From Coccinella septempunctata (lineage: Eukaryota; Arthropoda; Insecta; Coleoptera; Coccinellidae): a stretch of DNA of 64,000 nucleotides. Below the pieces are notes generated by a model, which saw nothing but the letters and a program-made list of their open reading frames with translations, ran no database searches and had not been told where the DNA came from. This document shows positions 22,250 to 30,796 of the stretch, piece after piece; the stretch's first letter is position 1; each line of letters opens with the position of its first letter. Position numbers and translations under genes: made by a program. Where the stretch lies: the NCBI RefSeq assembly GCF_907165205.1, contig NC_058194.1:3286824-3350823 (forward strand). Reading direction: 5' to 3'.

Positions 22250-22499
22250 TAAACTTATTGTAGGTTTCGGATATAGGCAAAGAAGTTAATATAAAAACGA
22301 TTTATTTCGCTACAGTTTCGGATCTTATTTGATCCTTCTTCAGGCTGCAATAAAATTCTTATGTAAGGAAAACAGATTTTATAAAATACAGAGGCGACTC
22401 ACCGAGACAAACCAAACGAACCTTTACTTGCATCAATCATGAACTAAAAATCCACCGACATTGCGAACTCATAAAGGAAGTCAAAAAACACATAAAATT
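22250..22499 (-). repeat. Penelope-like terminal repeat, left, inverted orientation
   Basis: 250 bp that are the reverse complement of 23944-24193, colinear without gaps. I found only about two mismatches by eye (in the segments around 22418 and 22431). It carries the minus-strand copy of the hammerhead-like core. Inverted pseudo-LTRs are a known Penelope arrangement. Confidence 0.92.
22301..22354 (-). ncRNA. Hammerhead ribozyme-like motif (inverted copy)
   Basis: On the minus strand this contains CTGAAGA (22343-22337), the GGATC/GATCC stem II, then GAAA (22319-22316) and CTGTA: the conserved CUGANGA...GAAA core. It mirrors 24089-24142 exactly. It would be active only in a minus-strand transcript. 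Confidence 0.65.
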
Positions 22500-23102
22500 G
22501 TGGTGGAACTGGTGGAATTCTGTTTCAAGTGTAGTTACGTCAGCTTTATGGATTGTTTTTACAGACAAATTTCAGGTTGCCCTATGGGAGCTCCCTGTTC
22601 ATCTCTATTTGCAATACTCGTCATGCATTTCATTTTATCAGAGGTTCAAAGAAAATTGGACTCCATATTTCTAATTTTACTAGTTTACGTAGATGATATC
22701 TTCGCTATTATCCCAAAAGATTCTGTTCAACGCGTCCTATCGATTTTTAACTCTATAGTTCCTGAGATAAATTTCACCTATGAGTTGGAGGACTTGAATC
22801 ATCCCCTTCCATTTTTAGATGTCCGAATTTTCAGAGATCCAGTGGGTGGAAGGCTATCAACTGATCTCTACAGGAAACCAACGAGCACTAGTAGGACCAT
22901 AAACTTCAACTCGTTACACCCCTCACATCAAAAAATAAATATCATCACACAGTCTAAATTAAGGATTACTAACCTTTGCAGTGTTGAGTTCAGAGAAAAG
23001 AACTTCACACATTTGAGAGAAGACTTACATAAAAATGGTCATCCTGCCCGACTCATTAATAGTGTATTGAACTCTCACACTCCTAACCCTCGCACCCTCT
23101 GA
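22461..23102 (+). pseudogene. Penelope-like reverse transcriptase fragment
   Basis: The open frame gives about 213 codons, but the first dozen lie in the terminal repeat and the initial codon is TTG, so no true start is present. Credible RT sequence begins about 22500 (VVELVEFCFKCSYVSF) and includes GCPMGAPCSS (motif B), VYVDDIF with YVDD at residues 76-79, and LPFLDVRIF followed by DLYRKPTSTSRTINF, all typical of the Penelope RT. Motif A and everything upstream is absent, so no active polymerase is encoded. The frame ends in TGA at 23100-23102; the continuation into the endonuclease is in a different frame, so a frameshift near 23080-23100 splits the original ORF. Confidence 0.88.
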
Positions 23103-23112
23103 ACAAACAAAC

Positions 23113-23607
23113 GTGAAACACTTCAAACTATTGTCCGTTCCTGGTTTGTCTAGTCAACTTAAATCTGTCCTCAACAAGGAGAACTTTAAAATAATTAGTT
23201 ACTCTAAGAACACTTTGAACAACTTGGTGTTCAGTTGTCTCAAAGACAAGACTCCAAAAAAATTCTTGTCCAATGTCATTTATAAGATTAAGTGTTGTCA
23301 CTGTGAGAAATGCTATATTGGCACAACCAAGCAGCACCTCACCAGTAGAATCTCGAACCACAAGTCATCATGTACAACAATTTCGAATCAGAGAACAGCT
23401 CTGGTTGAACACCACCTCGCAACTGGACATTCATTCGATTTTAATATAGATAATGTAGAGGTTCTCCACAGAGAGGACAATTATAGAAAAAGACTGTTCG
23501 CTGAGATGTTTTATATCAGGAGATCCAACAGTTGTGTGAATTTCAGATCGGACCTGGACAATTTGAGTTCAATATACAATGTCATAATTAATAGATGCAA
23601 TAGTTGA
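23113..23607 (+). pseudogene. Penelope-like GIY-YIG endonuclease domain fragment
   Basis: About 164 codons in the frame following the RT. The frame opens upstream of the GTG at 23113, which is not a real start. VIYKIKCCHCEKCYIGTT contains the GIY-equivalent (residues 55-57), a CCHC-like cysteine cluster found in Penelope endonucleases, and YIG at 68-70. R79, H83 and E131 (RKRLFAEMFYIRR) match the expected catalytic Arg, His and Glu positions. This domain would nick target DNA for integration. It has no internal stop and ends TGA at 23605-23607, but it is disconnected from an intact RT. Confidence 0.9.
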
Positions 23608-23943
23608 CCTGTGTTTCATTTAGGTTATGTTGTTGTTTTTGTTTTTGGTAGTTCTTATTTTTCGTTCATGTAAAGCAGATTTCTTGTCTACCATTTGTTA
23701 GGATTATTCTAACTCTTTTTGATGCATGGTCTTGATGTTTGTCTTTAATTTATTATATTTTTATCTCTTCGACATTTTCAAATATTTTACTTATATGTAC
23801 ATCGTATGTTTATATTGGTTAATTTAATTTATTTGTTAATTCATTTATTTTTAACTGTTTGATGAAATATTGTTTCATGTTTTCTCTGAGATTCGATACA
23901 TGTTTTCTATGTGTTGACAGATTTCATTTTCGGTTTTTTTAAA
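23608..23943 (+). other. Penelope-like element 3' UTR
   Basis: 336 bp of T-rich sequence between the endonuclease stop and the right terminal repeat. No ORF or other structure is recognised. Confidence 0.6.
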
Positions 23944-24193
23944 AATTTTATGTGTTTTTTGACTTCCTTTATGAGTTCGCAATGTCGGTGGATTTTTAGT
24001 TCATGATTGATGCAATTAAAGGTTCGTTTAGTTTGTCTCGGTGAGTCGCCTCTGTATTTTATAAAATCTGTTTTCCTTACATAAGAATTTTATTGCAGCC
24101 TGAAGAAGGATCAAATAAGATCCGAAACTGTAGCGAAATAAATCGTTTTTATATTAACTTCTTTGCCTATATCCGAAACCTACAATAAGTTTA
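23944..24193 (+). repeat. Penelope-like terminal repeat, right
   Basis: 250-bp repeat, inverted relative to 22250-22499. The last two bases overlap the target-site duplication, so the boundary is uncertain by about 2 bp. Contains the plus-strand hammerhead-like core. Confidence 0.92.
24089..24142 (+). ncRNA. Hammerhead ribozyme-like motif in the terminal repeat
   Basis: CTGAAGA at 24100-24106 fits CUGANGA; stem II is GGATC (24108-24112) with GATCC (24119-24123) and an AAATAA loop; GAAA follows at 24124-24127, then CTGTA with predicted cleavage after A24132. Stem I can form from GC (24098-24099) with GC (24133-24134) and TTTATT (24089-24094) with AATAAA (24137-24142), separated by an internal loop. 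Stem III is minimal, which in known Penelope hammerheads favours dimeric folding. Activity is not shown. Confidence 0.7.
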
Positions 24194-24203
24194 AAAAAAT
24201 TAC
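24192..24203. repeat. Target-site duplication of the Penelope-like element, right copy
   Basis: TAAAAAAATTAC, identical to 22208-22219; LINE-B coding sequence resumes here in the same reading register. Confidence 0.8.
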
Positions 24204-24657
24204 GTTGAACATAGATGGACTGGAGGTTTCTCAGTCCTTTCAATTGGCTGCTGCATTTGGTGAATACTTCTCTACAATTAGTGAAAGAAGTCTTCATGAA
24301 TATTATGGTAATAACCTATCACAATGTTGTTCTTTGTCCTTGATGCAATATAATACTTTTTTCTTTCAGCCAGTCAGTGGTGTAGAAGTTCTTAATTCAA
24401 TTAGAACATTGAAAAATAAGAAATGTTCAGGTGTTGACTTCGTATCAGCAAAGATTTTGAAGGCAATCGCTCAACCGATATCGGAGCATTTTGCTCACAT
24501 TATCAACATCTCGATCTCAAGTGGTCAGTTTCCCTCTTTGCTGAAGGTGGCAACTGTTATTCCCGTGTTCAAAAAAAATGATCCTACGTGCATCAGCAAT
24601 TACAGACCAATTTCGATACTGAGTGTCTTCTCTAAAGTATTTGAGAGAATTATGTAA
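24193..24657 (+). pseudogene. LINE-B ORF2 fragment: RT N-terminal part
   Basis: Open to a TAA at 24655-24657. Contains SFQLAAAFGEYFSTIS (pre-RT linker), KNKKCSGVDFVSAKILK, VATVIPVFKKND and SNYRPISILSVFSKVFERIM, the first RT motifs of CR1/Jockey-group LINEs. The frame is open further upstream into the Penelope terminal repeat, but that part is not LINE coding. The TAA is in frame with the following segment, so it is a single nonsense mutation. Confidence 0.88.
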
Positions 24658-25251
24658 AATCGTATGATCGACTTCCTGAATAGATTCCACATAGTCACCG
24701 ATTGTCAGCATGGTTTCCGATCTGGTAGATCGACGCAGACTGCCGCACTCTCCTTTGTGGAATACATCTATAGGAGCTTGGATGATGGTCTTGCCGGGTT
24801 GTTTTTCGACCTATCGAGGGCTTTTGATTGCCTTGTCTTCGAGTTCATTTTGAGTAAGCTCTATAACATTGGCTTCAGAGGAATAGTGCTTGAATGGTTT
24901 CGTTCCTTCATCACTAATCGTACGATGAAAGTGAGGGTTCAGGAGAGTTGGTCTGATGACTATGATGTGGGTTTGGGAGTTCCTCAGGGGTCTGTACTGG
25001 GACCTTTGCTTTTTCTGCTCTTCATCAATGATTTACCTGACTATATCATTGCGAGTTTAATTATTATCTTTGCGGATGACACCTCCTTGGCAATATCAGC
25101 GCGCACACCTGGTGAACTCTCGGAGAAATGTGCCAGATTGATGGCATGTTTCATTGAGTGGTGCCGCTCAAATGCTCTCATTTTGAATCTGGACAAAACT
25201 GAATGCATTTTTTTCAGTACAAGAGCTACGGATAACACCACTCCATTTTGA
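24658..25251 (+). pseudogene. LINE-B ORF2 fragment: RT catalytic core
   Basis: Continues in the frame of the preceding segment after the TAA. FFDLSRAFDCL carries the motif A Asp, GVPQGSVLGPLLFLLFINDL is motif B, and FADDTSLAIS is the catalytic box. DKTECIFFSTR matches the next RT motif. The frame ends in TGA at 25249-25251 because of a frameshift a few bases earlier. Catalytic residues are all present, so decay has come from chain-terminating changes. Confidence 0.9.
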
Positions 25252-25900
25252 ATGTGGTGAAGTGACTGTAGTTTCTAAGGAAAGCATTAAATTCCTTGGC
25301 ATTTGGATTGACAGTGAGTTGAGATGGTGCAAACATGTTGATTCTCTCTGTGGTAAGCTCAACCAGGTTTGTTATGCGATAGGTAGAATTAGGGACTCAT
25401 TGCCTATTCATGCAGTCATGAATATTTATTATGGCTTATTTTATAGCCATATTAGCTATAATATTTTACTAGGGGGTAACTCTATTTATCTAAATAGAGA
25501 CCTCTTGACACAAAAACGCGTTCTGCGGTTAATATTCAACCTCAAACCGATGGAATCTTGTAAGCCAATATTTGCTGGTAGACGTATTATGACTGTTACT
25601 TGTATCTATATATATAAGTGTCTTCTATATGTGAGAGAAAACAAACACAAGTTCACTAAACTTTCTGACTATCATAATTATGATACCAGAAATGTGGAAG
25701 TTTTGTGCATACCTAAGCATAGGTTGGCTAAATATGAATCTTCTCCATCATATCAAGGCATTAAATTTTTTAACCATCTACCAAAAACAGTCAGGTCACT
25801 TAATTTGTGTTCATTTAAAAAATGTATTAAAAGCATACTCTTACAAGAAGCATTTTATAGTGTGGGTGATTATTTCAACACCCATATAAAGGAAATTTAG
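25252..25900 (+). pseudogene. LINE-B ORF2 fragment: RT thumb and C-terminal region
   Basis: A different frame from the core, joined by a frameshift around 25240-25250. Contains KFLGIWIDSELRW (the conserved motif after the catalytic box), YYGLFYSHISYNILLGG, LTQKRVLRLIF, NYDTRN and SSPSYQGIKFFNHLPKTVR, all typical of the C-terminal region of CR1/Jockey-group ORF2. It ends in TAG at 25898-25900, probably the original stop since the 3' UTR follows. The GTG at 25262 is internal. Confidence 0.88.
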
Positions 25901-26060
25901 ATAAGAAGTCGAATATTTATGTTCTAATTCAAATTTTGTTTTATTAGTTAAAAAGTGTATTCCTTCCTAGTATCAATCATTAATAATTGTGAGTGTGCAT
26001 ATTATTGGTTATATTATATTTCTCAATGTTCAATATCAATGAATTGCTGACTTGTCCAAT

Positions 26061-26074
26061 ACAATGTAAATTGT
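26061..26074 (+). other. LINE-B 3' hairpin with GUAA tetraloop
   Basis: ACAAT-GTAA-ATTGT, a 5-bp stem with the same GTAA loop as LINE-A though the stem sequence differs. It lies 19 nt before the (TTA) tail. Confidence 0.65.
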
Positions 26075-26085
26075 CTTACTGGATG

Positions 26086-26091
26086 AATAAA
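26086..26091 (+). terminator. LINE-B AATAAA signal
   Basis: AATAAA just upstream of the TTA repeats, inside the 3' UTR of LINE-B. It could promote 3' end formation or simply be part of the conserved LINE 3' end. Confidence 0.45.
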
Positions 26092-26093
26092 TG

Positions 26094-26114
26094 TTATTAT
26101 TATTATTATTATTA
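26094..26114 (+). repeat. LINE-B (TTA)7 3' tail
   Basis: Seven perfect TTA units directly abutting the satellite run TCCATTTTTCATTTACCAG. It marks the 3' integration boundary. Confidence 0.9.
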
Positions 26115-28278
26115 TCCATTTTTCATTTACCAGTTCACTTTGAACTGCTCTCTGGAGTGCAATTCTCTATTGAATCATCAACTGTTAGGTTTGGTTGAAT
26201 CAAAAAAGTAAGTTTTATTCACTCCATATCCTAAAACAGTAATAGGACACCCTGATTTGTATGCAGAGGAGCAAATAGGTCATTTTAGGGGGGTCTAAGC
26301 CGTTGCTCATTTTTGACCAAAAAAAATCGAGATTTTCGATATTTAGTTTTTGAGCTGGAATGGAAGCCTTATCGATGCTGATTACGAAACCGGAAATCCC
26401 AATTGGATCAGACGAATATAACAAGAGATATTGCAGATTGAAATTTTCAACTTTTGAAAAATGACATTTCCAGAATGAAAATCTGAACGGTGAGAGATAG
26501 GCTTTTGAGAATGCTCGCAATGGATTCAGCTTATTTGAAAACCTATATTTTCATATCAAACTTTCAAATATCTGGCTTCGTTTAAAAAAAAATCGAATTT
26601 ATTGTTTTTCCATTTTTCATTTTCCAGTTCACTTTGAACTGCTCTCTGGAGTGCAATTCTCTATTGAATCATCAACTGTTAGGTTTGGTTGAATCAAAAA
26701 AGTAAGTATCATACACTCCATATCCTAAGACAGTAGTAGGACACCCTGATTTGTATACGGAGGAGCAAATAGGTCATTTTAGGGGGGTCTAAGCCCTTGC
26801 TCATTTTTGACCCAAAAAATCGAGATTTTCGATATTTAGTTTTTGAGCTGGAATGGTAGCCTTATCAATGCTGATTACGAAATCGGAAATCCGAATTGGA
26901 TCAAACGAATATAACAAGAGATATTACAGATTGAAATTTTCAACTCTTGAAAAATGACATTTCCAAAATGAAAATCTGAACGGTGAGAGATAGGCTTTTG
27001 AGAATGCTCGCAATGGATTCAGCTTATTTGAAAACCTATATTTTCATATCAAACTTTCAAATATCTGAGTTCGTTTGAAAAAAAATCGAATTTACTGTTT
27101 ATCCATTTTTCATTTACCAGTTCACTTTGAACTGCTCTCTGGAGTGCAATTCTCTATTGAATCATCAACTGTAAGGTTTGGTCGAATCAAAAAAATAAGT
27201 ATTATACACTCCATATCCTAAAACAGTAATAGGACTCACTGATTTGTATGCAGAGGAGCAAATAGGTCATTTTAGGGGGGTCTAAGCCGTTGCTCATTTT
27301 TGACCAAAAAAATCGAGATTTTCGATATTTAGTTTTTAAGCTGGAATGGAAGCCTTATCTATGCTGATTACGAAATCGGAAATCCCAATTGGATCAGACG
27401 AATATAACAAGAGATATTGCAGATTGAAATTTTCAACTTTTGAAAAATGACATTTCCAAAATGAAAATCTGAACGGTGAGAGATAGGCTTTTGAGAATGC
27501 TCGCAATGGATTCAGCTCATTTGAAAACCTATATTTTCATATCAAACTTTCAAATATCTGGCTTCGTTTAAAAAAAATCGAATTTATTGTTTTTCCATTT
27601 TTCATTTTCCAGTTCACTTTGAACTGCTCTCTGGAGTGCAATTCTCTATTGAATCATCAACTGTTAGGTTTGGTTGAATCAAAAAAGTAAGTTTTATACA
27701 CTCCATATCCTAAGACAGTAGTAGGACACCCTGATTTGTATGCGGAGGAGCAAATAGGTCATTTTAGGAGGGTCTAAGCCCTTGCTCATTTTTGACCCAA
27801 AAAATTGATATTTTCTATATTTAGTTGTTGAGCTGGAATGGAAGCCTGATCAATGCTGATAACGAAACCGGTTATCCCAATTGGATCAGACGAATATAAC
27901 AAGGGATATTGCAGATTGAAATTTTCAAATTTTGAAAAATGACATTTCCAAAATAAAAATCTGAACGGTGAGAGATAGGCTTTTGAGAATTCTCGCAATG
28001 GATTCAACCTATTTGAAAACCTTTATTTTCATATCAAACTTTCAAATATCTGGCTTCGTATAAAAAAAAATCGAATTTTTTGTTTTTCCAATTTTCATTT
28101 TCCAGTTCACTTTGAACTGCTCTCTGGAGTGCAATTCTCTATTGAATCATCAACTTTTAGGTTTGGTTGAATCAAAAAAGTAAGTATTATACACTCCATA
28201 TCCTAAAACAGTAATAGGACACCCTGATTTGTATGCAGAGGAGCAAATAGGTCATTTTAGGGGAGTCTAAGCCGTTGC

Positions 28279-28554
28279 TCATTTTTTACCAAAAAAATCG
28301 AGATTTTCGATATTTAGTTTTTGAGCTGGAATGGAAGCCTTATCAATGCTGATTACGAAACCGGAAATCCCAATTGGATCAGACGAATATAACAAGAGAT
28401 ATTGCAGATTGAAATTTTCAACTTTTGAAAAATGAGGTTTGGTTGAATCAAAAAAGTAAGTTCTATACACTCCATATCCTAAAACAGTAATAGGACAACC
28501 TGATTTTTATGCAGAGGAGCAAATAGGTCATTTTAGGGGGGTCTAAGCCCTTGC
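28279..28554 (+). repeat. Shortened satellite monomer (276 bp)
   Basis: At about 28434 GAAAAATGA joins GGTTTGGTTGAATC, removing the segment that normally includes the poly-A run, the acceptor-like CAG and most of the exon-like module. Its donor-like GTAAGT remains. Seen once. Confidence 0.85.
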
Positions 28555-30511
28555 TCATTTTTGACACAAAAAATCGAGATTTTCGATATTTATTTTTTGA
28601 GCTGGAATGGAAGCCTTATCAATGCTGACTACGAAACCGGAAATCCGAATTGGATCAAACGAATATAACAAGAGATATTGCAGATTGAAATTTTCAACTT
28701 TTGAAAAATGACATTTCCAAAATGAAAATCTGAACGGTGAGAGATAGGCTTTTGAGAATGCTCGCAATGGATTCAGCTTATTTGAAAACCTATATTTTTA
28801 TATCAAACTTTCAAATATCTGAGTTCGTTTGAAAAAAAATTGAATTTATTGTTTTTCCATTTTTCATTTACCAGTTCAGTTTGAACTGCTCTCTGGAGTG
28901 CAATTCTCTATTGAATCATCAACTGTTCAGTTTGGTGGAATCAACAAAGTAAGTATCATATACTCCATATCCTAAGACAGTAGTAGGACTCCCTGATTTT
29001 TATGCAGAGGAGCAAATAGGTCATTTTAGGGGGGTCTGAGCCCTTGCTCATTTTTGACCCAAAAACATCGAGATTTTCGATATTTAGTTGTTAAGCTGGA
29101 ATGGAAGCCTGATCAATGCTGATTACGAAACCGGAAATCCCAATTGGATCAGACAAATATAACAAGAGATATTGTAGATTGAAAAATGACATTTCCAAAA
29201 TGAAAATCTGAACGGTGAGAGATAGGCTTTTGAGAATGCTCGCGATGGATTCAGCTTATTCGAAAACCTATATTTTCATATCAAACTTTCGAATATCTGG
29301 CTTCGTTTAAAAAAAATCGAATTTATTGTTTTTTTCATTTTTCATTTTCCAGTTTACTTTGAACTGCTCTCTGGAGTGCAATTCTCTATTGAATCATCAA
29401 CTGTTAGGTTTGGTTGAATCAAAAAAGTAAGTTTTATACACTCCATATCCTAAGACAGTAGTGGGACACCCTGATTTGTATGCGGAGGAGCAAATAGGTC
29501 ATTTTAGGGGGGTCTGAGCCCTTGCTCATTTTTGACCCAAAAACATCGAGATTTTCGATATTTAGTTGTTAAGCTGGAATGGAAGCCTGATCAATGCTGA
29601 TTACGAAAGCGGAAATCCCAATTGGATCAGAGGAATATAACAAGAGATATTGCAGATTGAAATTTGCAACTTTTGAAAAATGCCATTTTCAAGATGAAAA
29701 TCTGAACGGAGAGAGATAGGCTTTCAGGAATACTTGCTATAGATTCAGCATATTCGAAAACCTATATTTTCATGATGAACTTTCAAATATCGGACGTTGT
29801 TTAAAGAAAAATCGAATTTATTGTTTTTCCATATTTCATTTTCCAGTTCAATTTGATCTGCTCTCTGGAGTGCAATTCTCTATTGAATCATCAACTGTTC
29901 AGTTTGGTGAAATCAACAAAGTAAGTATCATACACTCCATATCCTAAGACAGTAGTAGGACTCCCTGATTTTTATGCAGAGGAGCAAATAGGTCATTTTA
30001 GGGGGGTCTAAGCCCTTGCTCATTTTTGACCCAAAAAATCGATATTTTAGATATTTAGTTTTTGAGCTGAAATGGAAGCCTTATCAATGCTGATTACGAA
30101 ACCGGAAATCCGAATTGGATCAAACGAATATAACAAGAGATATTGCAGATTGAAATTCTCAACTTTTGAAAAATGACATTTCCAAAATGAAAATCTGAAC
30201 GGTGAGAGATAGGCTTTCGAAAATGCTCGCAATGGATTCGGCTTATTTGAAAACCTATATTTTCATGATAAACTTTCAAATATCTGACTTTGTTTGAAAA
30301 AAATCGAATTTATTTTTTTTCCATTTTTCATTTTCCAGTTCACTTTGAACTGCTCTCTGGAGTGCAATTCTCTATTGAATCATCAACTGTTAGGTTTGTT
30401 TGAATCAAACAAGTAAGTTCTATACACTCCATATCCTAAGACAGTAGTAGGACACCCTGATTTTTATGCAGAGGAGCAAATAGGTCATTTTAGGGGGGTC
30501 TAAGCCCTTGC

Positions 30512-30796
30512 TCATTTTTGACCCAAAAAATCGAGATTTTCGATATTAAGTTCTTGAGCTGGAATGGAAGCCTGATCAATGCTGATAACGAAACCAGAAA
30601 TCCCAATTGGATCAGACGAATATAACAAGAGATATTGCAGATTGAAATTTTCAACTTTTGAAAAATGACATTTCCAAAATGAAAATCTGAACGGTGAGAG
30701 ATAGGCTTTTGAGAATGCTCGCAATGACACTACTAAGACAGTAGTTGAACTTCCTGATTCTCAGGCAGAAGAGCAAATAAGTCATTTTAGGGGGGT
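30512..30796 (+). repeat. 285-bp shortened monomer, copy 1
   Basis: GCTCGCAATG is joined to ACACTACTAAGACAGTAG at about 30726, so the whole acceptor/module/donor segment is deleted. The same junction occurs in 34249-34533 and 39180-39464. Confidence 0.88.

Larger units (their letters stand above)
22220..24191 (+). mobile_element. Penelope-like retroelement (internally truncated) with inverted terminal repeats
   Basis: A 1972-bp insertion between two 12-bp target duplications. It has a 30-bp leader (22220-22249), a 250-bp terminal repeat, a truncated RT with YVDD, a GIY-YIG endonuclease domain, about 336 bp of AT-rich 3' UTR and an inverted copy of the terminal repeat. RT plus GIY-YIG and terminal pseudo-LTRs with a hammerhead-like core are the defining traits of Penelope-like elements. 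The RT starts immediately inside the left repeat, and everything upstream of motif B is missing. The coding region also has a frameshift near 23080-23100. The element is therefore non-autonomous, although its terminal repeats are nearly identical. Confidence 0.92.
21669..26114 (+). mobile_element. LINE-B: 5'-truncated, degenerate non-LTR retrotransposon interrupted by a Penelope-like element
   Basis: LINE-B occupies 21669-22219 and 24192-26114. The left end joins satellite at CGAATTTA and starts inside the endonuclease domain, so the 5' end is missing. The right end has a hairpin, AATAAA and (TTA)7 before the satellite resumes at TCCATTTTTC. No target-site duplication is seen, and about ten satellite bases between ATTTA and TCCATT are missing, so integration deleted part of the target. 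Coding is broken by a frameshift near 22078, the nested element, a TAA at 24655-24657 and a frameshift near 25245. Its domains and tail differ from LINE-A, so it is a different family of the same CR1/L2/Jockey assemblage. Confidence 0.92.

Noticed and set aside
22241..22260. Outer end of the inverted repeat (22250) as the Penelope insertion boundary
   Set aside because: No flanking duplication fits there, and the LINE frame would not resume. The 12-bp duplication at 22208/24192 explains both.
21671..22824. A 15-base match (TTTTTAGATGTCCGA) between the start of LINE-B and the Penelope RT at about 22810
   Set aside because: The flanks do not match at all and the reading frames differ. Most likely chance in AT-rich DNA, though template switching cannot be excluded.
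24517..25362. Antisense open frames over LINE-B RT (24517-24711, 25041-25241, 25168-25362)
   Set aside because: Shadow frames opposite clear RT motifs.
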